A model generated the notes under the pieces. The model saw nothing but the letters and a program-made list of their open reading frames with translations, made no database searches and was not told the DNA's origin. The position numbers and the translations under genes are program-made. Positions 25,565 to 37,335 of a DNA stretch of 64,000 nt are shown piece after piece. This stretch comes from Dasypus novemcinctus. Taxonomy: Eukaryota > Chordata > Mammalia > Cingulata > Dasypodidae. The stretch is from the NCBI RefSeq assembly GCF_030445035.2, contig NC_080673.1, positions 38,498,365 through 38,562,364 on the forward strand, read 5' to 3'. Positions within the stretch are counted from its first letter, which is position 1; every line of letters begins with the position of its first letter.

Positions 25565-26085
25565 GAAGAGCAAGTGTGTCTTAGTTTGCCAAAGGCTGTC
25601 AATGTAAAGTAGCAGAAATGGTTTGTTTTTATAACAGGAATTTGATTAGATGTAAAAGCTTATAGATCCAAGTCTTTGGAGGTCCTGCCATGTGGAGGTT
25701 CCTGTCTTCCAGTCAAAGATCACTGTCTCCAGGAGCTCAGCTGTTGCCTATCAGGCATGTGGCTCATCTCTTCAGCCTTGTGCTGCTCCGTGGGCCCAGC
25801 CTCTTAGGTGCTCTGTGCCTCAGTGTCAGCTGCTAGTGATCTTTGAGTCCTCTCTCTCACATGGCTGGGTCAAAATGGCAGAGCTTCCTTTTCTGTGTGT
25901 CTTCTTTCTCTTTGTGCCTCTTTTTACATAAGTCTCTAGTAAGAGGGCAGAGAGCCAACCTAAATCATGCCTCACTGACATAGTCCAATCAAAAGCGATC
26001 TAATAAAGCAATCTAATCAAGGTCCCTTAGCCAAATCTAATGCAATCAAAGGATCGCACACCAACAGGAATGGATTAGTTAAAAA
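25565..26085 (-). repeat. MaLR-type LTR, reverse orientation
   Basis: It opens with GTGTGTCTTAGTTTGCCAAAGG, the reverse complement of a typical MaLR LTR 3' end, and contains a GGAGGTCCTGCCATGTGGAG block. It then carries the repeated CAATC-AA motifs (AGTCCAATCAAAAGCGATC, CAATCTAATCAAGGTCCC) seen in the 5' half of some placental MaLR LTRs. The family assignment is by pattern only. Confidence 0.5.
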
Positions 26086-26270
26086 ACATAATCTTTTTTT
26101 TTATTCATCAAATTCAAAGTAAAAAGTGCTTATTGAAGGAAACAAACAGTAGCAATGTGAAACAGAGTAAGAGGAGGGTTACCTACAGCAGCAGTACGTA
26201 TTTCAAGGAAAGCCAAATGAAAGGATAAAGGATATAGACCATTATACACTTTTCCAAAACCTATGAAATT

Positions 26271-26510
26271 GGGGGTGGGGGGGGGGGTGGGCACAGTTTA
26301 AACTGTAAGGTAAACTATAGTCCATGGTTAGTAGCAATGCTTCAATATGTGTTCATCAGTTGTAACAAATGTACCACATTAATGAAAGATGTTAATGGGG
26401 AATGTATGGGAGGGGGAGTGGGTGGGGTACATGGGGATCCCCTGTATTCTGATATAATTTATATGTAATCTAAAGCTTCTTTAAAAATAAAAAAAATATT
26501 TAAAAATATA
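26271..26510 (+). mobile_element. L1-type 3' end, short 5'-truncated copy
   Basis: After a G-run (26,271-26,287) the sequence reads GTAAACTATAGTCCATGGTT, TGTAACAAATGTACCACATT and GGGGTACATGGGGATCCCCT, then GTAATCTAAAGCTTCTTTAA and A-rich sequence. The last blocks match the reverse complement of 58,505-58,620. This copy links the family to ordinary L1 3' UTRs. Confidence 0.7.
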
Positions 26511-29500
26511 AAGGACAAATGAAAAGAGCTTGGATTAAAGCAAAAGCAAGGAGGCTGTGAAAGAAGATGGTGCCTCAGAAGGATCAAGAGCCAAGGATGT
26601 AGGGTTGTTGGTAAGATACGGTTGAAGAGAACCCAGTCTGGTTCTCAGTGAAAGTCAAGGTCCCCTCTGAGTTCTGCAGCACTTTCTTCACACCTTATTG
26701 TAACACTGTTTACCATGTATGTAATTATTTTTTATCTCCTTCCCAGACTAGACTGTGAGTTCTTCCTGGAAGCGGCCTTCCTCAAGTTCCTAACACATAC
26801 TTAAGAGTTCCGGATGGTTTCTTTCTGGAAACCCAGCTGGAAAAATTTGGCTCCCCCTCCCTCTTGTGGTAATTGGATGTACCCCAAATGACCGGCTTGT
26901 GTAGGGAGTCAATTCCCCAACAGGCCAGGCAACTTGGTTGTCTGTTCAAGAGAAGGAAGGATAATGTTAGACGAAATCCTCAAAAATAACAAAACAGAGT
27001 TCAATGGTATAAACTATTCATCTTTATGTTGGTTTAAAGATTGCCAGAAGAAACCAAGAAGAGATCAGGAACGGATTTAGTATATTTAGACGCTCTCTGC
27101 AAGAAGAGAGGAAAAACAATCTTTAGCCAAATTTGAAGATGAAGACGTTAGCATAATTTAGTGCTCAGTAATTTATTCATCTAACAACGTGAAAGATAAT
27201 TATGTATTTTTTCTCTCCTGAGTCATTACTCTTATTGTTTGTATCAGTTTACAAGCTCAGTCCACAAGAGGAAGCTTAAGTGCAGTTATATATTTTAACC
27301 ACCTTGATAATGGCAATTTAGCTCGATAGCCATGTTTTCTATAATTAAGTGATTTCCAGATTTTCTTTTTATTCAATTACTCTTTTAAAATGTCGTTTTT
27401 ACTTCCAAAACAGCCCATCATAAATTTAAGTAAAAAATATGTATCTCTAAAAAACAAATGGTAAATTTTAATAAAATCTATCTATGTTTTGTATGTACCT
27501 TTAATTCCTATGTCTTTAACTGCTCTATCAGTCAAATAGATCTTATGAGTCCAAATCATTACTCTGGAAGGTTCTGGAACTTCAGTCTGAATTGGGATTA
27601 AAGTCCGCTCTAACAACGTGTTCTTTGTGTTCCAGCTGTTCATAATTTCTCTCAGCCTCATAAATCAACATCCCATTTCCCTTCAGGTCTACTAAATCTA
27701 AACATAGATATTAAAATTTCCCTTGAAAATCCTCATTTGGAATCTCAATGTACTTCACCTCATAAGTCACATTTTAAATGGAATATTAGCATAAGTTCTG
27801 GGTCTGGACACTTTGGACAGATGAGAGTTTTCTGGGTTCAAGACTGGTATATGCCTGTTGTGTTGCTGGCTTCAAATAAATATTTGACACAGGCAAAGAT
27901 TCTTTGGTATCTTCCCAGCTACCATTTTGTATCCAAAATAGATTTTCTCTTCTTTTTGTACCTATTGATTTTCATGAAAGTGATCATGTCTTTTCCCACA
28001 AAGCAAAACTTTTCAAAAGAATTTGATGAGAGTAAAAGAAGCAGTTTCTAAGTAGTTTAGACATGAAGTCAAAAGACTTCCAAAATAATATGGCTTGCTT
28101 ATACACGTATCAGCTTAATATTGTAAAGCTTTGAATTGTGACCCTGCCACAGTTTAAACAAAGCAGCGTGGGCTCTGTTTTTTATTTCCTCCCTTCCTCC
28201 CTCCCTCCCTTCCTTCCTTCCTTTCCATCCCTCCCTTCTTTCATTTTTTTCTTGTTTAATTTTTTAATCAAAGTAGCCAGAGACACTCATTTACATTATA
28301 GTTTATTGACTTGCTATGTTTTAGTGGCAAGAGCAAAGTCATTTTGATATATGGCAGTTTAAAATAATTGCTCTTCTCAAAATAGAAGGGAAATTAGCTG
28401 GCTTGGTGGATCAGCCTATTTAGGCAATATGTCTCCATGTGTCAGCTCACTGCTTTCTGCACCACTCGCTTGAGTCCCCATCAGGGACACAGACCGATGA
28501 GATCACTGCGGCAAGTGATAGATCTTGGGCAAGTTAGCAGGTCCGGTTTTGTTTGGTAATGAGGAGAGTGTCTCTGGAAAATGGGAAATTGGAGCCTGTC
28601 ACCTCTCAGCAAACTGATGAGCGATTGCAATTGTTTTGCATCTCTGTAGGGTTAGCACAGTTTATTAGTTATTCCTCAGCACTGAGAGTTTAGCGTCACT
28701 TCTATTTTACAGACAACAATCTGAGAAGTGTGCTGTGCAGCATATTTGCTGAAAACAAAGTGACAGTGAGCAGTTCTCTGGGAGTCCTAGAAAGCTAGCG
28801 CTATCTGCCTGAAGCAATTTTAGCAATGGGGATGGGAGGTGGTTTTCAAGGTGACACTGGATAGGATCATAAATCAAATGCTTTCTGGGAGGGATTCAAA
28901 ATACTTTATCTCTTAGTGCCTCTGGGTCCCCCAAATACCAATGTCACTGTAGCAAAAAAGATATGATAATACTTTCAATAATCCCTTATTTTGATCGGAA
29001 AGATGCTTGAGACTTAGAACTAATCACTGAATAATATAAAAGAATCAGATTTATCTTAGGAAAAATCATTTATTTTCTAAACAAATTTGCTGGAGGGAAG
29101 GTTCCAAGTTGCCAGTCAATGTTGTTTCATTCAATTAACAAATACATTTTGGATAAAGTAATGTTTCCTTTGAGGTAAAAATATAAAATCTTAGGGTTAG
29201 AAAAGACCTTGAGAATATTCAGTTCCAAATTTTTGTTTCATTTGAAATTATGGTAATAATGAAAAAACTTTTAGTACTAAAATAGGGAGAAAATAACTAC
29301 TTTAGAGGCAATAGTACTGCAGGTCATAACTAATTAGTAGGTCTTGACTATCATTTAAAAAAACCAATGAAAAATATCAATAAACAAATAAAAAATATCA
29401 GAGTCTATATCTCACATTGTAAGGGTAAAGTAGGGTTTTATGAAAGAGTTGCTTCTGTTACATTGTGTGTGAGTGGGGGGGTTTGTGGGGGTGCATATGT

Positions 29501-30206
29501 GAGATAGCTTAAGATATAAAATGCATTCCTTGTGGTGGATCAGAATCACTGGATTTATGTTTCAGGACAAGGAGATGACAAGACCCGGGTTCTTTGTATG
29601 TGTATAAGCAGTCTCACTAGTCTTGGCCCAGTGACCCTCACTGAGTAGATTTCATGGTCCATTATATAATACTTAGATTGTTTCCACGGTCAGGATTTAT
29701 TTCTCTTCATAATATAACCAGAACCCTTTTTGCTGGCTTTTGGGCCAAGCACTTTGCTTTAAAAATAACCTTTGCAGAGTTAACTCCCTTTCCTGCAGAC
29801 TCCTTTCTCCCCTCAGATAAATTGTAGCTGCCTTTCAGTTGCACCCCAAATGCATAAGCAGTTAATGTTTTAACAATCATCTTTATGTTTTCTTTGAGTA
29901 TTCCTTTAACCTTTTAAACAGGAATGCTGTTTTGTTGCTGTTATTTTTCTAAAATCTTTTATAAAAAGCTAAATTCCAGATGATGAATTTAAATCAAAGA
30001 CAAAAAATTCATCTTGACATTGTAAGAAACAATCTCTGATATGAATCTGCCCAGATTTCCAGATGGAACTGATCCATTGAGATTCTGTTAACTGGAAGCA
30101 AAACCAATGCTGTGACCATTTCCTCCTTCTCTGCAATAAGAATTTAGACGTTTAGTGTGAGAACACAGAAAAGAGGACAAGCCGCCTTGGCACTGTAGAG
30201 GGATGT
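26511..30206. other. Intergenic stretch, no gene
   Basis: No coding or RNA gene is supported. A pyrimidine microsatellite lies at 28,185-28,246. The segment 28,400-28,900 is less AT-rich than its neighbours and shows no repeat signature. An L3/MIR3-like phrase (TCTTAGGGTTAGAAAAGACC) occurs near 29,190. Confidence 0.5.
28185..28246. repeat. (CCCT/CCTT)n microsatellite
   Basis: A run of CCTCCCTTCC and TTCCTTCC units forming an imperfect tetranucleotide pyrimidine repeat of about 60 bases. Confidence 0.9.
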
Positions 30207-30672
30207 ATTAGTTTGCTGTTGCTGCTGTAACAAAGTACCACAAATTCAGCAGCTTAAACAACACAAATTTATTATCTTATAGCTTTGGAGGTTAAAAGTC
30301 TGACATGGGTCTCCCTGGGCTAAAATCAAGGTGTTACCAGTGCTGTGCTCCTTTGGGAGGCTCTGGGGAGAATCTGTTTCCTTGCCTTTTCCAGCTTCTA
30401 GAGATTGCCTGCAATTGTTTCCCGATCCCTTACCTCCAACTCCACTTCCATTGTTCCACCTTCTTCTCTGACTCTGACTCTCCTGCCTCCCTCTTTTACT
30501 TATAATGACCCAGTGATTACATTGGACCCATCCAGATAATCTTCCCATGTCAAGATCCTTAATTTATTCATATCTTCAAAGCCCCCTTTGCCATGTAAGG
30601 TAACATACTCACAGGCTTCCAGGATTAGGACATGGGCATCTTCAGGAGGCTAACGCTGCATTTACCACAGGG
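30207..30672 (-). mobile_element. MLT1-type MaLR LTR, reverse orientation
   Basis: The segment starts TGTATTAGTTTGCTGTTGCT and TAACAAAGTACCACAAATTC with AACAACACAAATTTATTATC. This is the reverse complement of the conserved 3' end of MLT1 LTRs. It closes with AGGATTAGGACATGGGCATC and CATTTACCACA. At about 465 bases it is near full LTR length. Confidence 0.75.
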
Positions 30673-32433
30673 GACTGTGAGAACGGAGGGCTAGAGTCAG
30701 GGGAAAGTGAGGTCCTGAATAAACCTTCTGGTGACATTGATTTGTGATAATGGCTTCGCAGCTGGTGCCATCCTTGGAGAAGTTGGGCCGAGTTAGTGGA
30801 ACCATTCACTCTGGACATCTATAAAGTCTGAAGATGGGAGTGATGGCCACTCACCACAGCCAGATACAGCTCTGCCTTTTTCCTTTTGGGCTGCATAATG
30901 TACTTGCTCAAAAATGAGCCACGGCATCTCTGATTGCTGGCGGTTGCTTCACAGCACTTAATGTTCATCTGTGCCCCCTGAAGTTCCTTATTATTTGAGT
31001 CTTTAAAGCATCTCTTCTACCTGCAATTTATGGCTGTTATATTTAAACATCCCCATTACACCTGGGTTGGAGACCAGAGCTTTAAAGAAGGAAGAATAGA
31101 AAATATAACCCACAGGTGAAGCAGAACAGGCTAGGGATAAAAACCCTGAGAAGAGAGGCTGAAGGTTTTCAAAGGAGATCATGAAGCTAAAGCGTACAGC
31201 CAAAATGTGGAAGCTGCATTTATAAATAGAGTGAAGATGAGGGATAAAAGCCCATGAAAGCAGAGGAAAAAAATATATTTTCAGACACAGGAAGCAGGGT
31301 TTGAAGTGTAGCTCCTGCAAATTTAGCAACGTTACTTACTGCAGATGTCCTGGAGTTCAATTTAATGGCTAAAACACTCAGTGCAGCCATCGTCAGAACA
31401 GCTACCATTGGCCATGGAATCTAGGCCTACTTTCCTGTTAGACTATGGTTTATTAATTATATGTATCTTGCCAGGCTGAGAGCTTCTGGAATTTTACTCC
31501 TCAGTTTTTCTCTTTTTGGCACTGGATACACATAATTATAGGAAATAAAGAATTGATAGCCAACAGAGGAGAGGTGAGGAGCGCCTAAATTCATGATGTA
31601 GTTCCTACCACCAGTCTCCAGGGAAGGGCTTCCTATCTTCTGGGAACTTGTGCGGTGGAAGAACTTGTCCTAAGGTCTCAGAATTGTAAAGCCCCCAAAT
31701 TGAAAGTCTGTGACTTCTCAGAGGGCAGGTTCTCTCCTCAGGATTAGCTTGGACTTCAATCTAAGAATATCCTTAAAGGTCTTAAGCATTGATTAACTCC
31801 TTATAAATTATAATCTACAAAAGAAGCTCTGAATTTCTTAATAGAGGGAAATATTAAATATGATGATTTTTAATATTTACTATAACTAACCTGCCTAGTT
31901 TTCAGGTTTGTTTCAGGGCAGTGAGTGATGTTTATGTTACGAATTTCTGAAAAATTATCGGGAAATGGTAGAGAACATATACCATTAACAACAAAAGAAA
32001 AAAAATGTCCCAGGTCCCCTACTCCCTTCTCCCAACCCCCTACTCCTAGCCCTCCTTCAACAAGGAGGGTGAAACTGATCACTGGAGCAGGACCATCCAA
32101 TCAGGAAGGTTTTGCTCACCACAGGACCATCAGACATTCCTCTGTTGATCTTCCGTAAAGGCAGTTCCTTGCATTGTTTGTCAGTATCAGCAGCAAATAG
32201 CCTTGGCTGCTTTGATTTTTCCATTCTTGAAATAGGGGAACTTCCAGAGAGTAAACTTTGAAGTAATTTGAATTCTTCAGACTTAAACATTTTTAAAATG
32301 CCAGTTCTTCTCCAATCCTAATTGCTGTCAACATTTTGGTATATTTTCTTCTAGCTTTGGTTTATTATGTATGATATGTTTTCCTTGTATCATTCTTTCA
32401 CTTCTCTGAATTCCAGTGTTCCTTCAATCACTT

Positions 32434-32870
32434 TTTTTATAATAAAAACAAGCATTTATTTTCTAAAAATAATAAAAAAGAGATAGACATCCATGGAAAA
32501 TGTAAATTGTGATGATAGAAATAAAAAGTTTTTCCTCAGTTCACCAGGTTTAGAAAGGCATGGAACATTCCTCTTGTGATTATGCTACTGGGTTGTGGAT
32601 AATACCTTAAAAAGCAAAACAAGGTTGACAATTCAACTTTGCATTTCTCTTTACACATACATGCTGCTGGACCTAAAGAATCAGAGTAGAAACACCCAGA
32701 TCCTATGTGATCCAGACAAATGAAGGAAGGAAGAACACTGCTAGATCCACATATGCTCCATGAAAAAAAATCACTGAGATAGTGACAGCCAAAAGTCTGC
32801 AGCACCAGTTTTCCTACCAAACATCCTTGTATACAAAGACTTTCTTATAGATAGTATCTGTACCTGGGAC
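32434..32870 (-). pseudogene. Possible retrocopy of an unknown mRNA 3' UTR
   Basis: Read on the reverse strand, the block ends with an AATAAATGCTTGTTTTTATT stretch containing an AATAAA signal, followed by TATAAAAAAAG. This is the layout of a processed transcript tail. Upstream it has an unrelated, moderately GC-balanced sequence with a 94-codon open frame that I do not recognise. No flanking duplication was found. It may be a retrocopied 3' UTR or simply AT-rich sequence with a chance signal. Confidence 0.2.
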
Positions 32871-33639
32871 ATCCCCACGCGTGCGTGCTAATCATGAACT
32901 GTGCTTGAATCCAGCAGGATCTATTTATTTCCAAAATAACTGTGTCTTGATCAAATAGGAGTCATGTGTGCATGTCGCACCAAGTAGACACACTGGACTG
33001 GATGTGGCTCTTTTCCCTGACTGCCTTGACTCAATAGGATCCAGGCATTTTCCAACTCAACAGCTGTGGCTTGGGGAGAATCCAGGTGTTTTTCTCACTG
33101 AATATTTGTGGGATTGGCAGGATCCTGGGTATTTCCTTTGCTTTCTCTTCCCTGGAATTATAACTTAAATTTATATTATAACTGTTATATAAATATAAAT
33201 ATAAATATAAAAATAAATATGTATGTATTATAATATACTTATATATATGAACTTTGCTTTGTCCCAGGAAACAGGTCATCTTCCTTGACTTGAATTGGAG
33301 TCAAACAAACAAAAAAATGGACAGGGTTTACTGCTATTTATCTTGTTCTTCCCTAGCTATGTCTTTCATGCTGTTTTATACAAAACACATGAATATTCTA
33401 ATAATCCCCTTGGGAGAACACAAGCAAATTACCTTTCCACACCAAATAATTATCTACTCAGAAAGTGTAACTTTATTGGAATGGGGTGTCACACCTGTTC
33501 TGATATCCACTTGTTAAGAACCTGCTGGACTTGGCTTTGATTTCTCATTGAAAAAGTAAGTTAGCCTCCCAAGGTTTGGCAGTGAACAGTCTCTTTTAGA
33601 AAATAATATGTGGTTTTTGGTTTCCACATCTTATACAAT

Positions 33640-33760
33640 GTATATATAGAGAGATTGGAAAGAGTTCAGAAAGCTGAAACAAAATTATTAAAAGGTTCAG
33701 AAAACAAAGAGCTAGAATTATTTCATCTAAAGAAAGGCTTTTAAGCAAGGCAAGATGCAG
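33640..33760 (+). repeat. L3/CR1-like LINE fragment
   Basis: The phrases GAAAGAGTTCAGAAAGCTG, ACAAAATTATTAAAAGGTTC and TTTCATCTAAAGAAAGGCTT follow the conserved 3' part of L3 (CR1 clade). Short and diverged. Confidence 0.45.
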
Positions 33761-34219
33761 GGAGGGGCGCATGTGTGTCAAAGACAGAGTTAGAGAATCC
33801 AAATCTTAAAGGCGATGGGTTTGAGCAGGTTTGACTGACCTTTGGATGCGTGGGGGAGGTAGTAGGGTGAAGTTGATCTACCTTACCAATAATTGGGGAG
33901 GAGAATATGCAAGTTATGAGAGAAAAGGGATCTTGAAGGAAATTGGGCAGAAATTCCATTAGCTAGGGGTCCTGACTCAGACTTACTCATACCACAATCT
34001 TTAAACTGGAGAGAACTCTCCAATGCATGTAACTTTTACATTTCAGCTTCTATTGGATTTGAAAAAGATGATTTAATATAGTGTACCGAAAACTACTGTG
34101 TGATAGTTCCCTGAAATCATATGACAAAATGTTGCTATGAAGAACTTACTGACCACTTTTTCTCTATCTTCCTGAAGAATCAGAGGAAATAAATATATAT
34201 TGATAACAGAAATGGAGAC

Positions 34220-34940
34220 TGTGGCAGTTTGAAATTATTTTATTAATCCAAAAAAAAGAGAAATATTATGTTTATAAACTAATCTGTTTCTCTGGGTGTG
34301 ATACCCTTTGAATACATTAGATTCAGTTACGGGACCTTTGTTTAGATTACTTGATAAGATTGCTTTAGGGCTTTCGATTAGACTAGGTCAGTGAGGCATA
34401 ACTCAGGTTGAGTCTCTGCCCCCATTCTGGGCCTGATATAAACAGAAAAACAGAGAAAGACTCAGACAGACAGAGGAAAAAGGAAGCCAGCATATTTTGA
34501 TTCTGCATTGTGAGAGAGAGGATTGCTTAAGTACAACCCCCCAAGAGGCTGGGCCCACGGAGCAGTTCAAGAGGAGACCTGCTATATGCCTGAGAGCGTA
34601 CAATTGAATTTTGGAGGAGTGCAAAACAGCTGAGAGTGATATGGGAGGCTCAGAAAGAAACAAGTCCTATGCCAGCTTGCAGCTGAAATTGGGAAGAAAG
34701 CACAGAGGTTGAACCTGAGAGAAGAATTCCAGGGGGAAGTCAGAGACCAACCAGCGATAACCCGCCATGTTGTGTCAACACATGGTAGCTGACTTTGGTA
34801 AGAAAGCATCTTTTATGGTGTCTCAAGTTGGATTTTTCATGGCCTTGGAAATGTAAACTTTTATTCCAAATAAATACTCTCTATAAAAGTCAACACATTT
34901 CTGATACTTTGCATTGGCACTGCTTTAGCAAACTAAAACA
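34220..34940 (+). mobile_element. Solo MaLR-type LTR with 5-base target duplication
   Basis: The element starts TGTGGCAGTTTGAAATT and ends TTTAGCAAACTAAAACA, so it has TG...CA ends. It is flanked by GAGAC at 34,215-34,219 and again at 34,941-34,945. A 5-base duplication is usual for ERVL-MaLR insertions. Near the 3' end lies CCAAATAAATACTC, the polyadenylation signal region of the LTR. Length is 721 bases with no internal sequence, so it is a solo LTR. The LTR at 58,981-59,642 is a relative (shared start, AAACAGCTGAG core and polyadenylation region). Confidence 0.85.
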
Positions 34941-35604
34941 GAGACTAATATTCTGGAAAATTTAACCACATTCTGAGGTGAGAAAATCGATGGGTAGGTA
35001 TAAAATCTGTTCTTAACATTAAAATAATGGGGAGGAAGATATCATCTTTCTTGGATGACTAAGATCCTAAGATTGGGAGGTAGAATTACCTAGTAAGAAC
35101 GCCATCAGGTACAGTATTCTGATTCTAAAGATTTTCAGAGATATTGTAGATACTTAATATCTACAATATGTGTAGATATTAAATGCAGATTATGATATGA
35201 AGCACTAAATCATCTCTATTTCTTATATAGCTCCAAACTCTTTTGCTCAAATCTTTTCAGAAAGATGACAAGTGAGCCAGATATGGCCCTGCTGTCATGG
35301 AATCCTTCCTGCCCTTCAGAGAGCCCTGCCCTTGCAGGAGAAGTTGGAGAGAAACCCCACATTTTTCACAAGGGCCTCCTCACTTGCCCCTAAGCAATGC
35401 TTCTAGACCACTGATTTCTTTTCATTGCATTCCCAAATGGTCACCTCCTTGTGTCTGTTCTTCTGTGTCTTCCCGCCCTTCACAGAAACAAACTGTTCAA
35501 AGTTCCTTTTCTTGTAATAAGAATCAAAACTCATTCTCTCAACTGTTTGGATTTCAATGAAAAATGAGAAGGAAGACAACTTGATAGATTAAATGACCAA
35601 TGAG

Positions 35605-35835
35605 GGGCTCAGAAAAGCATGGGCACTAGAGCCAGACTATGTGGGTTCCTGTTCTAATTCCACCACTTACTACCCATGTGATTTTGGTCAAGTTCCTTAT
35701 GTTCTTGTGCCTCAGTTGCCTCATCTGTAAAATGAGAATAATAATTGTAATCTCTTCCTTAATGGGTTAATGTGAGGATTAAATAAATTGCTTTGAACAG
35801 TGTGTGCCATTTAGTAACTATTTACATACTTACAT
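35605..35835 (+). repeat. MIR SINE
   Basis: Forward MIR order is clear: GCACTAGAGCCAGACTATGT, CCACCACTTACTACCCATGT, GTGCCTCAGTTGCCTCATCT, AAAATGAGAATAATAATTG and GTGAGGATTAAATAAATTGC. The CORE-SINE tail follows. Confidence 0.9.
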
Positions 35836-36069
35836 GAACTATTATAAAGCTGAGGTCTATCTACTATTCAGGTGAGAGAAGACATCTTGAAGATGGACTT
35901 GACGAACTACTTAAACCATATAATACCCTGTGAAGATCTGCTCCAAGCCCTGCTGTCCGTTTCAGATTGTGCTCATGGTAGTGGAGCATTTTACATCTTC
36001 TGCCTCCACACACAGGGGTTGGGGGGGCGGGGGGAACTAAGTAGTGAGAGTTTGATATTATTGAGAATC

Positions 36070-36260
36070 CCAAAATACTTCTTCCCTACAACATTTTATC
36101 ACACAAACATACATGATCTCATTTAAGGCTCATAATACCCCTGTAGGTTAAGTAAATTATTATTCCCAGTTTAGACAGGAGGATTTAAATAACTTGTCCA
36201 AAATCATAAAGCAGAACCAGGGGTGCATGGCTTCAAAGCCAAGTTTTTCCAGTAACCATG
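36070..36260 (-). repeat. MIR SINE
   Basis: In reverse orientation: GATCTCATTTAAGGCTCATA, CCCCTGTAGGTTAAGTAAAT, ATTCCCAGTTTAGACAGGAG and AACTTGTCCAAAATCATAAA. It follows the MIR body and is more diverged than the copy at 35,605. Confidence 0.75.
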
Positions 36261-36784
36261 ATGCTTCCCTCTAAAGGGCCAGACTCGACAGATAATTTCT
36301 GGCAGGCTGTTGGCTCCTGTTCTAGCTAAAAAAAATTTTTTTTTTCATATTTGAGCAATGCTCTTATTTCTTTTCTTCCACCAGTTGAATCCCCAATTCT
36401 AGAATGCTGCTCAGGACGTTCAGGGAAGGGTACTGTGAAGTAGGCAGGAGAACTTGGATTGCACATGTTTGAATGCTCAAGTCTAAAACTAATGTGATAT
36501 TTGAAGTTCCTGATCTTCCATTTGTTTCTAAACTAAAGCACTATTTATAGAGAAGGTGTCAGTGAAAGATGCAGAAAACTTAGCAGTTTACCCTTTATTT
36601 TTAGACTCAAGTAAATATTTGATAACAATACATTTTGCAAAATAAGTTGATACATCAAGAAGCTGTATAGAAAGATTGCAATAACTAAGATTGCAAAAAT
36701 ACAATTCATTACAAGGGGAGATCTCATGGCCAATTAATTCTGTGTTTTGGCTTTGAACCCCTTCTTTAATAGGTATATCCAACC

Positions 36785-37054
36785 ATCAGCTCAATCAACC
36801 ATCATCCACCCATTCAACAATATTTAGTGAATAGAGATTAGTTATGTGCTAGGTGTGCTGGGATGTAGCAGTACTTTAAGTGCATAAAAATAGTTTATAT
36901 TATAACAAATTAATAAAATAAGGTAAGTGATAGGATTGATGAAGGAAGTAAAATGTGGACATACAGGGCTTGTAGTGGAGAAGCCACTGGAGATTGGACT
37001 GGCAGTCAGGGAAGGCTTCTCTAAGCAGTCGGTGTTTGAGTCGAGACCTAAATG

Positions 37055-37103
<49 letters not shown>

Positions 37104-37335
37104 TTGCAAGGTACAGAAGATTCTGAACAATGCATGAGCAAGGGTTTTACTATTTCAAGACAGAAGGAAGGCAGTGTGACTGGCTCCAGAGGGGTGGTTT
37201 GAGACAAGGATAGGAAGGTGGATAGGGTAATGCTGTGTAGGGCCCTGAAGTAGTTGAAGGAGCCCAATTATAATCCAAGGATATTGGGGACTTATTGGCA
37301 GGTTTTAAGCAGTGAGGACACATGCTTTGTTGAAA
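36785..37335 (-). repeat. L2 LINE 3' part, reverse orientation
   Basis: The sequence reads CCATTCAACAATATTTAGTG, TGTGCTAGGTGTGCTGGGAT, CAGGGAAGGCTTCTCTAAGC, CGAGACCTAAATGAAAAG, then GGGCCCTGAAGTAGTTG. This is the usual reverse-strand order of an L2 3' region. A GA microsatellite interrupts it. Confidence 0.8.
37058..37100. repeat. (GA)n microsatellite
   Basis: About 21 uninterrupted GA units inside the L2 fragment. This is a likely polymorphic locus. Confidence 0.95.

Larger units (their letters stand above)
30673..34219. other. Intergenic stretch, no gene
   Basis: Apart from a possible retrocopy tail (32,434-32,870), a weak L3/CR1 fragment (33,640-33,760) and an ATAAATATAA-rich tract at about 33,165-33,250, nothing is recognisable. 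Open frames up to 108 codons (for example reverse 31,003-31,329) have no family signature. Confidence 0.5.

Noticed and set aside
36842-37267. 141-codon reverse frame with serine/leucine runs
   Set aside because: The SL repeats come from translating the (GA)n microsatellite inside an L2 fragment.
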